Under the pieces are notes generated by a model. The model was not told the DNA's origin. It saw only the letters and a program-made list of their open reading frames with translations, and searched no databases. The translations under genes and the position numbers were made by a program. A stretch of 19,544 bases of DNA, taken from DATEJJ01 sp039649115. Lineage in GTDB: Bacteria; Actinomycetota; Actinomycetes; Mycobacteriales; Micromonosporaceae. Each line of letters opens with the position of its first letter. Positions within the stretch are counted from its first letter, which is position 1. The DNA is taken from the NCBI GenBank assembly GCA_039649115.1, contig JBBWZQ010000004.1:1-19544 (forward strand). The letters run 5' to 3'. Shown here piece after piece: positions 14,457-19,544 of the stretch.

Positions 14457-14933
14457 CTAGGTTGTGGCAGCTCGGAACTCGGCCGTCGGCGCCTTACGCA
14501 TGGTCCGCCTCGTGGACTTGGCGGTGCTCGGCGCGGCAACCTCGGCCTCGGCCTCGGCTGGTGGTCTCACGGCGGCTGGTCGCACGGCGGCCGAGATCTC
14601 GCTGTCGAACCGGTTGACGATCTCCTGCGGGATACGACCGCGGTCCGCCAACGGCAACCCCTTGCCCTTGGCCCACTCCCGGATCGCCTGATTCTGCCGC
14701 CGACTGTTCGCACGCGGTACCGCTGCACCGCCACGACGACCGACCGCCACGCCGGCCCGCCCGGCTCTGCGCCCGTGCGCCGCGAAGTCCGCCACGGCCT
14801 CCCGCAGCCGCCGGGCGTTCGTGTCGGACAGGTCGATCTCGTACCGCACACCGTCGAGCGCGAACACCACCGTCTCGTGGGCGGCCGATCCGTCGGTGTC
14901 GTCCACCAACTCCACTTCCACCTTGCGTGCCAC
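14457..14933 (-). CDS. Lsr2-family nucleoid-associated protein with an extended C-terminus
   Basis: The 158-residue protein has the two parts of Lsr2. An N-terminal oligomerisation domain (about 1-55, VARKVEVELVDDTDG, then YEIDLSDTNARRLREAV) is joined by an Arg/Gly-rich linker (56-79) to a C-terminal DNA-binding domain (80-112), with AIREWAKGKG and the AT-hook-like RGR at 98-100. Lsr2 binds AT-rich DNA and silences foreign genes. Ordinary Lsr2 has about 110 residues; here a further tail (113-158) is Ala/Pro/Glu-rich and then basic (TRRTMRKA). I chose the GTG at 14931-14933 with AAGGTGG upstream; frames reaching to 15059 lack support. It is probably a second, divergent Lsr2 copy, since actinobacteria often have more than one. 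This is inference. Confidence 0.9.
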   Translation of the reverse strand: MARKVEVELVDDTDGSAAHETVVFALDGVRYEIDLSDTNARRLREAVADFAAHGRRAGRAGVAVGRRGGAAVPRANSRRQNQAIREWAKGKGLPLADRGRIPQEIVNRFDSEISAAVRPAAVRPPAEAEAEVAAPSTAKSTRRTMRKAPTAEFRAATT

Positions 14934-15074
14934 GACAATCCCACCTTCCCGCCACAAACCCAGTCCGCAGGCCGGCTGCGGCGCCCACACCGAACCGACC
15001 GTACCCATCGAAGAGCCTGCCGACCCGGCACGAGTGGCGCCGCTGGCCCTTCCGCCCAATCGACTACCACCTTA

Positions 15075-15104
15075 GTTCCCGGATCTGCCCGGCCGCTCGG
15101 GAAC
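15075..15104. repeat. 7-bp inverted repeat upstream of the Lsr2-like gene
   Basis: GTTCCCG and CGGGAAC flank a 16-base interior. A second short hairpin (GAGGAA/TTCCTC, 15144-15159) follows. Either could be a terminator for a lost neighbour or a binding site. Confidence 0.35.
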
Positions 15105-15199
15105 CACTCGGCGGCAGGCGCCCAGGAATACGCAACAGCGTGCGAGGAAAGGCTTCCTCACCGTGACCCTGATACCCGGAAGCCCTCCCAGAGACCGGC

Positions 15200-15446
15200 A
15201 AGGAACTGCTGCGCCTGGTGTGGTGGTGCCGGGCCACGGCGACATCTCCGGTCCCCGGCTGCTGGCCGACGTCCGCGACCATCTCGAACTGCAGTGCGTC
15301 GAGACCTGGCGGCGGCGCGACTCGGCGATGAGCGAGGAGACGATCGTCGCGGAGGTCAAGGCCCTGATGATCGAGCGGCACCGGAGTGGTCCGGCCAGGA
15401 CTGGATCGACAAGGGCATCGGCTGCTGCTGCGCGGAGCACGCGTGA
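15200..15446 (+). pseudogene. C-terminal fragment of an MBL-fold metallo-hydrolase, frameshifted
   Basis: APGVVVPGHGDISGPRLL matches the VxPGHG motif of metallo-beta-lactamase-fold hydrolases, where the His is a metal ligand. It continues through DVRDHLELQC and DSAMSEETIVAEVKALMIER to the His of RH at 15379-15381. There the frame breaks: one C is missing, and the next frame gives PEWSGQDWIDKGIG and CCCAEHA, then stop (15444-15446). The N-terminal HxHxDH half is absent. Only about 80 of the usual 250-300 residues remain. The 5' breakpoint is near 15200. The intact end implies that this was once a functional gene. Confidence 0.7.
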
Positions 15447-15556
15447 CGCGCCGGGAGCGCGGTGTCACGGCGTACCCGATGATCTTCGGTGTCCCGGACG
15501 CCGACATGGCCGCCGCCTTCGCCGAACGGGCGGGCCCGGTGTTCGCCGTCTGTCAC
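15443..15556 (+). pseudogene. Possible start of a gene once coupled to the MBL gene
   Basis: A GTG at 15443 overlaps the MBL stop (GTGA), as in coupled genes. It reads VTRRERGVTAYPMIFGVPDA, then DMAAAFAERAGPVFAVCHQG, before running into the 3' end of the SDR gene on the other strand. I do not recognise the family. Beyond about 15560 the frame only mirrors the SDR gene, so the original gene seems cut off there. Confidence 0.35.
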
Positions 15557-16278
15557 CAGGGCACCACCCCGGCGTCCTCGAAGAACCCGCCGGTCGGGCC
15601 GTCGTCGGGCAGGGTCGCGAGCCGGATCGCGATCGCCGCGCCCTGTTCGGGGGTACGCACGCCGCGGAAGCCGTTGAGGTCGGTCGCGGTGTAGCCGGGG
15701 CAGCCGGCGTTGATCAGGATGTTCGTGTCTGCCAGTTCCTTGGCGTACTGCACGGTGACGGCGTTGAGCATGGTCTTGGACGGCGCGTACGCGGCGGACA
15801 GCGGGCCGCTCTGGGCGCCGGGATCGGTCTGCCGGGTGAGGGAGCCGACGCTGCTGGACATGTTCACGATCCGCGGCGACGCCGAGCGGCGCAGCAGCCC
15901 CAGCATGGCGTTGGTGACGCGAATGACGCCGACCACGTTGGTCTCCACGACCGTCCGCACGGCCGCGAGGTCGACCGCCGTGGGCTGTTGCGGCACGCCG
16001 CCGGTCACGCCGGCGTTGTTGACCAGCACGTCGAGGCGCCCGGCCCGCTGTTCGACCAGCCCGGCGGCGGCGGCCACGCTCGCGTCGTCGGTCACGTCCA
16101 GCGGCACGCCGAACGCGTCGACGCCGGCCGCGCGCAGCTTGGCCACGGCGGCGTCCCGGCGCTGCTCGTCCCGGGCGCCGACGCCGACGCTCCAGCCGAG
16201 GCCGCCCAGGCCGGCCGCGATCTCGTACCCGATCCCCTTGTTCGCGCCGGTGACCAGCGCGATCGTCCGTTCACTCAT
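15553..16278 (-). CDS. Short-chain dehydrogenase/reductase (SDR)
   Basis: The 241-residue protein is a classical NAD(P)-dependent SDR. The nucleotide-binding motif is TGANKGIG (10-17), NNAG is at 87-90, the structural Asn is N114, the catalytic Ser lies in SSS (141-143), and Y164-x3-K168 completes the active site. R36 after the second strand favours NADP(H). The C-terminus GGFFEDAGVVPW is like that of carbonyl reductase-type SDRs. I chose the ATG at 16276-16278 with AGGA 8 bases upstream; a longer frame to 16668 would overlap the operator and LysR relic. A LysR-type gene, often the divergent regulator of such genes, remains here only as a fragment. The protein is complete. Confidence 0.92.
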   Translation of the reverse strand: MSERTIALVTGANKGIGYEIAAGLGGLGWSVGVGARDEQRRDAAVAKLRAAGVDAFGVPLDVTDDASVAAAAGLVEQRAGRLDVLVNNAGVTGGVPQQPTAVDLAAVRTVVETNVVGVIRVTNAMLGLLRRSASPRIVNMSSSVGSLTRQTDPGAQSGPLSAAYAPSKTMLNAVTVQYAKELADTNILINAGCPGYTATDLNGFRGVRTPEQGAAIAIRLATLPDDGPTGGFFEDAGVVPW

Positions 16279-16335
16279 GCATTCGATCCTGTCCGCGCCA
16301 CGCCGGGACCACCAACACCGTCTGGGTGGGCAGCC

Positions 16336-16350
16336 ATACCTCCCGGGTAT
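16336..16350. promoter_or_regulatory. Palindromic operator-like site upstream of the SDR gene
   Basis: ATACC and GGTAT are perfect inverted arms around TCCCG, followed directly by CGATCCCG. It lies about 60 bases upstream of the SDR start and next to the LysR relic, where a regulator of this divergent pair would bind. Confidence 0.45.
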
Positions 16351-16365
16351 CGATCCCGAGTCACC

Positions 16366-16461
16366 GATCTCGGGGTGGTGCTGCTGCACCGCTCTGCAAC
16401 CGGTGTCGAGCTGACCCTCGCCGGGAACGCCCTCCACGAGCAGGCGCGCAGGCTGTCCGCC
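16366..16461 (+). pseudogene. LysR-type regulator fragment (helix-turn-helix end)
   Basis: DLGVVLLHRSATGVELTLAG, then NALHEQARRLSA, is the stretch just after the recognition helix of LysR-type regulators (consensus LGxxLLxRTxxGVxLTxAG). The part before it, including the start and most of the helix-turn-helix, is missing, and so is the whole effector domain. After 16461 the frame runs on to 16572 through residues I do not recognise. LysR genes are commonly divergent from the gene they control, here the SDR gene. It is non-functional. Confidence 0.7.
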
Positions 16462-16540
16462 CGTCCGGAGTTCCGGCGACCGCTGGCCAAAATCTCGGCG
16501 AAGTTGGCGACGCACGACCAGATGGAAGGGCATGGCGCGC

Positions 16541-16560
16541 GATGGAACGCGATGGAACGC
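16541..16560. repeat. 10-bp tandem repeat
   Basis: GATGGAACGC occurs twice in direct succession, and a partial copy (GATGGAA) lies at 16521-16527. It may be a local duplication at a breakpoint. Confidence 0.6.
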
Positions 16561-16594
16561 TTTCCTGGTTAAACAGCCAGGTTCGGAGGTGTGC

Positions 16595-16777
16595 ATGAAA
16601 GCCCGAAAGGTGATCTCCATCGCGATTGCATTGTCGTTCTCCGCCGCCGTCCCGTCGGTCATCGCCATCGGGGTGAACGTCCAGCGCGCCGCCTCCGCCG
16701 TGTATGCGACGACAGAGCGTACCCAGACCGACCCGAACGTTGTTGAGTCCCGCCCGACATCATCGCGCCCCAGGTGA
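16595..16777 (+). CDS. Short secreted peptide, possibly a truncated gene
   Basis: The 60-residue frame starts at an ATG with GGAGG 5 bases upstream, an excellent ribosome-binding site. Residues 1-35 form a clear signal peptide (MKARKVISIAIALSFSAAV and further hydrophobic residues to about 34). The remaining 25 residues are polar with no motif. A real start and signal followed by such a short, featureless body suggest that the original protein was cut near 16750, close to the sigma-factor relic. A true small secreted peptide is also possible. Product unknown. Confidence 0.5.
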   Translation: MKARKVISIAIALSFSAAVPSVIAIGVNVQRAASAVYATTERTQTDPNVVESRPTSSRPR

Positions 16778-16805
16778 TGTCACCAACGTTCTGAAGATAA
16801 CGCGG

Positions 16806-17054
16806 GTCGGGTGCGCGGGCGCCCGCCTCGAACCGGCGGCGGCAAACGCTTCGCCGACGTACTGGCAGATGCGGCCGGATCGGGACGGCGGATACGTGCC
16901 GTTCGGACTGGTCATCCTGGACGTGGCCGACGGGCAGATCACCGGCATCACCACGTACCTGGACGTGGACCGGCTGCTCCCGCTGTTCCGACCGATGAGT
17001 TTCGCGACGCCGACCCGTACCACGGTTGACAGCTATCCCGGTGCAAGCTCCTGA
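16806..17054 (+). pseudogene. C-terminal SnoaL domain of an ECF sigma factor (TIGR02960-like)
   Basis: The frame VGCAGARLEPAAANASPTYW, then YVPFGLVILDVADGQITGIT and TYLDVDRLLPLF, is the C-terminal half of the SnoaL/NTF2-like domain carried by sigma factors of the SigJ/TIGR02960 kind (typically ANGxPA, then PFALxVLDVxDGRI, then DAERLFPLF). All of sigma regions 2 and 4 are missing, and there is no start codon in place. The stop at 17052-17054 is intact. This is a third ECF sigma remnant in the window, of a different type from the one at 204-365. The match is from recall of conserved motifs. Confidence 0.7.
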
Positions 17055-17177
17055 CCCGCCTTCGAACGGCGCCGCGAACACCGGCTCGTATCTGTGAGCA
17101 GTACGCGGTATCCCGACGCTCCCGCGCGGCGGTCCTGGCCATGGCAGGATCGTGTCTGACTCGGGGGAGGTTGACGC

Positions 17178-17468
17178 ATGTGGACAGGGCGAACATGGTG
17201 GCTGTCGGCGTGGTGGAAGGTCGCGATTCCCATCGCCGCCCTGGTGCTTGCCGGTGTGCCGGTGGTGATGGCGAAGGCGGGTACCACGGGCAGTCCCGCG
17301 GCGGCGTACACCTCTCGTGACTTCGGTTTCGCCGAAGGCGCCGGGACCGCCGACGCCGCCCTCGGACAGCGCCTGGACGGGATCACCGGCTACGGGGCCG
17401 GGCAGGCGCCGTTCGTGCGAACCGACCTGGACCGGCGGCTGCGCTACTGGCAGCTGGTCCTGCGTTGA
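17178..17468 (+). CDS. Small secreted or membrane-anchored protein of unknown function
   Basis: The 96-residue frame has GGGGGAGG 7 bases before its ATG. Residues 14-33 form a signal peptide or anchor (VAIPIAALVLAGVPVVMAKA). The exported part contains FGFAEGAGTADAALGQRLDG and GAGQAPFVRTDLDRRLRYW. The second stretch faintly recalls the first strand-helix unit of TIM-barrel glycoside hydrolases, where a GAxxVRxDL pattern is common, so this could be the front end of a larger enzyme. It ends 21 bases from the stop of the convergent monooxygenase gene. I cannot assign a function. Confidence 0.6.
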   Translation: MWTGRTWWLSAWWKVAIPIAALVLAGVPVVMAKAGTTGSPAAAYTSRDFGFAEGAGTADAALGQRLDGITGYGAGQAPFVRTDLDRRLRYWQLVLR

Positions 17469-17489
17469 CGGCGTAGTCGTGGCGGACGG

Positions 17490-19001
17490 TCAGCCGCCGG
17501 TGCTGGTGATCAGGGCGGCCTGGATGTCTGCCACGGGATCGGTGGAGGTGGTGCGGGTGCGCCAGGCGACGTGCCCGTCGGGGCGGACGAGGACCGCGCC
17601 GTCGGGGGCGACGCCATATAGCCCGGGCCATTGCGGTTCGGTCATGACGTGGCTGTCGACGGGTACGCCGGAGCAGCGGGCGGCGGCGGCGCGCCAGGCG
17701 TGGCCGGGTTCGGCGGTCAGCAGGACAAAGTGCTGGTCGAACAGGTCGATGGTGGAGGTCCCGTCGGCCAGCCACAGGTGCGGCGCTCGGCAGCCGGGTG
17801 CGGCGGTCTGCTGGTAGTCGGCGCCGGGCGGGTCGGCGTCGGGGCTGCCGTCGCCGACGATGACCGGTGACGCGTACTGGTAGCCCATGTCGAGCTGGGC
17901 CAGGCTGCGTCCGCTGAACGGCGCCCCGCCGCCGGTGAAGATCCGCGTCCAGGCGGTGCCGGTCTCGTCGGCGTTGCGCCGCCCGACCGGTTCGCGTTCG
18001 GCGGCGTAGCTGTCCAGCAGCTTCTCGCCGCCGTGGCGGTGGACGACGGCGGCGATCTTCCAGGCGAGGTTGTGCACGTCGTGCATCGCGGCGCTGACGC
18101 CGGTGGCGCCAGCGGGTGGGAAGCGGTGGGCGGCGTCGCCGGCCAGGAACACAGGCCCCCGCGCGTATTGGGCCGCTGACTGGGCGGCTGCCGTCCATGG
18201 GCTGGTGGCCAGCACCGCCAGGCTCAGGTCGGCAACGCCGAGGATGCGGCGGACCACCGTGCCGGGGTCGTCGTCAGTGACCGGGCCGGGCTGGCTGATC
18301 ACCCAGCGGTCGTCGGCGTGGGTCCAGATCAACGCGGCGGCGGTGGCGGTGAGGAAGTAGATCCCCCGCGGGCGAGGACCGGTCAGTGGGCTCAGGTCGG
18401 CTCGGAACGCGATCATCGTCTGCCGGCCGAGGTCGTCCGGGCCGTTCATGGCGATGCCCAGGTGCTGGCGTACGCCGCTGCGGGCACCGTCGGCCGCGAT
18501 CATCCACCGCGCCCGCACATCGAATCGGCGGCCCGAAGCCTGCTCGACCACGGTGGCCCGCACACCATCGCCGACGGTCTGCAACGACTCCAGCAGGACG
18601 CCCGGGCGCAGCCGCGCGTGCGCATAGCCGTGAGCGTGGTCGCGCAGGACCGACTCGAACACGTCCTGGGAGACCGACAGTCCCTCGCACGGGCTCACGG
18701 TGGTGGGACCGGCTGCCGGCACGTCCTGGCGCAGGGGCGGACCGGTCAGATCGGCTCGCCACTCCGCGCCTGGCGTGATCGGTAGTTCCACCGCCCGTAG
18801 ATCCGTTTCGACGCCGCAGACCCGCAGGATCTCCATCGCCCGCGAGTGCACGCCGCGCGCCCGGGGCAGCGGCGACGCGTCGATGCGTTTGTCGATCAGC
18901 AGGGAGTCGACGCCGTGGCGGGACAGCAGCACAGACGCGGTCAGCCCTGCTGGGCCGCCGCCCACGATCAGCACAGGTGTCTCAATCACTTCGGAAGTCA
19001 T
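17490..19001 (-). CDS. FAD-dependent aromatic-ring monooxygenase (PF01494 type)
   Basis: The 503-residue protein is a single-component flavoprotein hydroxylase of the PheA/TfdB or polyketide-tailoring (RdmE-like) kind, using NAD(P)H and oxygen. GGGPAGL (14-20) binds the ADP part of FAD, AADGARSGVR (169-178) is the DG motif that touches both FAD and NAD(P)H, and LAGDAAHRFPPAGATG (286-301) is the GD motif that binds the ribityl chain. Residues about 390-503 form the thioredoxin-like C-terminal domain. Length is normal. It is divergent from a TetR-family gene whose operators lie between them, so its expression is probably induced by a ligand of that regulator. Substrate unknown; phenolic or polyketide aromatics, or drugs such as rifampicin, are possible. 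Confidence 0.93.
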   Translation of the reverse strand: MTSEVIETPVLIVGGGPAGLTASVLLSRHGVDSLLIDKRIDASPLPRARGVHSRAMEILRVCGVETDLRAVELPITPGAEWRADLTGPPLRQDVPAAGPTTVSPCEGLSVSQDVFESVLRDHAHGYAHARLRPGVLLESLQTVGDGVRATVVEQASGRRFDVRARWMIAADGARSGVRQHLGIAMNGPDDLGRQTMIAFRADLSPLTGPRPRGIYFLTATAAALIWTHADDRWVISQPGPVTDDDPGTVVRRILGVADLSLAVLATSPWTAAAQSAAQYARGPVFLAGDAAHRFPPAGATGVSAAMHDVHNLAWKIAAVVHRHGGEKLLDSYAAEREPVGRRNADETGTAWTRIFTGGGAPFSGRSLAQLDMGYQYASPVIVGDGSPDADPPGADYQQTAAPGCRAPHLWLADGTSTIDLFDQHFVLLTAEPGHAWRAAAARCSGVPVDSHVMTEPQWPGLYGVAPDGAVLVRPDGHVAWRTRTTSTDPVADIQAALITSTGG

Positions 19002-19019
19002 AGCGGAGCTCTTTTCGTC

Positions 19020-19052
19020 ATAGTGTTACTCTGATTTCAAGAGTGATACTCT
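19020..19052. promoter_or_regulatory. Paired palindromic operators between the FAD gene and tetR
   Basis: AGAGTGATACTCT (19040-19052) is a perfect 5-3-5 palindrome, and ATAGTGTTACTCT (19020-19032) matches it at 11 of 13 positions, exactly 20 bp upstream, about two helical turns. The first covers the -10 box of the TetR gene; the second lies about 20 bases from the monooxygenase start. TTGACA on the minus strand (19069-19064) is a candidate -35 for the monooxygenase. This fits a TetR-type repressor controlling both genes. Confidence 0.7.
19047..19052 (+). promoter_or_regulatory. -10 box of the leaderless tetR promoter
   Basis: TACTCT is followed by CCGACG and then GTG at 19059, the same six-base spacing as for the genes at 12625 and 14188. 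It lies inside the proximal operator, so repressor binding would block it. Confidence 0.6.
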
Positions 19053-19058
19053 CCGACG

Positions 19059-19544
19059 GTGGTTGTCAAGAGGAAGGGGCCGACCCACCGGCAGCGTCAG
19101 GCGATGGCGACTAAAGCCCAAATCGCCTCGGCCGCACGCGCGCTGTTCGCCGCTGAGGGCTACGTGGGAACGACGATCGCCGCGATCGCGGAAGCCGCCG
19201 ACATCCCGGCACCGACGATCTATTCCGCCTTCGGCGGGAAAGCCGCCATCCTGCAGGCCATCGCCTGGGGAGTCACCGGCACGATGGACATCGACCGCGC
19301 CCACGAGCAGGCCCTCGGCCGGCCGGACCCGCGAGACGGCCTGCGGGCGGCCGCGAACATCCAACGCCGCCAGTTCGAGCAGATGTACGACGTCATCGCC
19401 ATCTACCAGGAAGCGGCCCGTACCGACCCGGACATCGCCCGCGACACCCGGACCATCGCCGCCAACCGCGAACGCGCCTTCCGCCGCCACATCGAAACCA
19501 TCGCGACGCATCTCACCCCGGGTGTGAGCGTCGACGACGGCGTC
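19059..19544 (+). CDS. TetR-family transcriptional regulator, cut by the window end
   Basis: At least 162 residues are present and the C-terminus lies outside. The DNA-binding domain covers about residues 15-65: QIASAARALFAAEGYVGTTI, then AAIAEAADIPAPTIYSAFGG, is the typical TetR helix-turn-helix. The following helices form the start of the ligand-binding domain. I prefer the GTG at 19059 because a -10 box lies six bases upstream and the extra basic residues (KRKGPTHRQRQ) fit TetR N-terminal arms; an ATG at 19104 is the alternative. It is divergent from an FAD monooxygenase and probably represses both genes. Confidence 0.9.
   Translation, partial: MVVKRKGPTHRQRQAMATKAQIASAARALFAAEGYVGTTIAAIAEAADIPAPTIYSAFGGKAAILQAIAWGVTGTMDIDRAHEQALGRPDPRDGLRAAANIQRRQFEQMYDVIAIYQEAARTDPDIARDTRTIAANRERAFRRHIETIATHLTPGVSVDDGV

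Noticed and set aside
14934..15059. N-terminal extension of the Lsr2-like protein
   Set aside because: It has no ribosome-binding site, and Lsr2 proteins begin at the conserved MARKVxVxLxDD-like segment, here VARKVEVELVDD.
15603..15694. Plus-strand continuation of the frame from 15443
   Set aside because: It lies wholly opposite the SDR gene and only reflects that gene's codon bias.
16279..16668. N-terminal extension of the SDR protein
   Set aside because: Classical SDRs start a few residues before TGxxxGxG. The extension would cover the operator palindrome and the LysR relic.

Overview
This is GC-rich, probably actinobacterial DNA. The signs are an Lsr2-family nucleoid protein, SigE-type and SigJ-type ECF sigma factors, GTG starts, leaderless genes and a DUF2975 membrane protein. 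The mix suggests Micromonosporaceae or a close relative, but that placement is inference. I saw no rRNA, tRNA, CRISPR array or intact mobile element.

Layout. Positions 1-707 hold two gene relics: a SigJ-type ECF sigma factor whose middle has been removed, and the first ~40 codons of a SnoaL/NTF2-like gene. A secreted serine hydrolase follows (815-2014, minus). A 755-bp gap then leads to a DUF2975 membrane protein with a clear promoter and repeated TATCGA boxes (2710-3378), and to a conserved hypothetical protein (3583-4182). The largest coherent unit is a three-gene operon (4577-9627, plus): ABC ATPase, ABC-2-type permease with an extracytoplasmic tail, and a 915-residue membrane-anchored beta-propeller/phosphoesterase. 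It ends in a 14-bp perfect hairpin. Two broken sugar-utilisation genes come next (9874-10426), a sugar ABC permease and a carbohydrate-binding domain, lying back to back at one breakpoint.

Positions 10544-12305 (minus) encode a SigE-family sigma factor and a one-pass membrane protein with an extracellular domain of six HAF-like repeats. They look like a sigma/anti-sigma pair with a plausible autoregulatory ECF promoter. After a short SigE-like N-terminal relic come a leaderless membrane protein (12625-13119), a secreted Excalibur-domain protein (13251-13535), a leaderless Nudix hydrolase (13742-14188) and an Lsr2-family protein (14457-14933).

Positions 15200-17054 are relic-rich: an MBL-fold C-terminus with a frameshift, a LysR fragment beside an intact SDR gene, a tiny secreted peptide and the C-terminus of a SnoaL-bearing sigma factor. 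The window closes with a small secreted protein (17178-17468), an FAD monooxygenase (17490-19001, minus) and a divergent leaderless TetR gene running off the right edge. Two 13-bp palindromic operators lie between the last two.

Two themes stand out. First, at least seven gene remnants, several of them ECF sigma factor pieces, lie between intact genes; some keep both ends of a gene but lack the middle. Second, three genes share the same leaderless layout: a TANNNT -10 box, six bases, then GTG.
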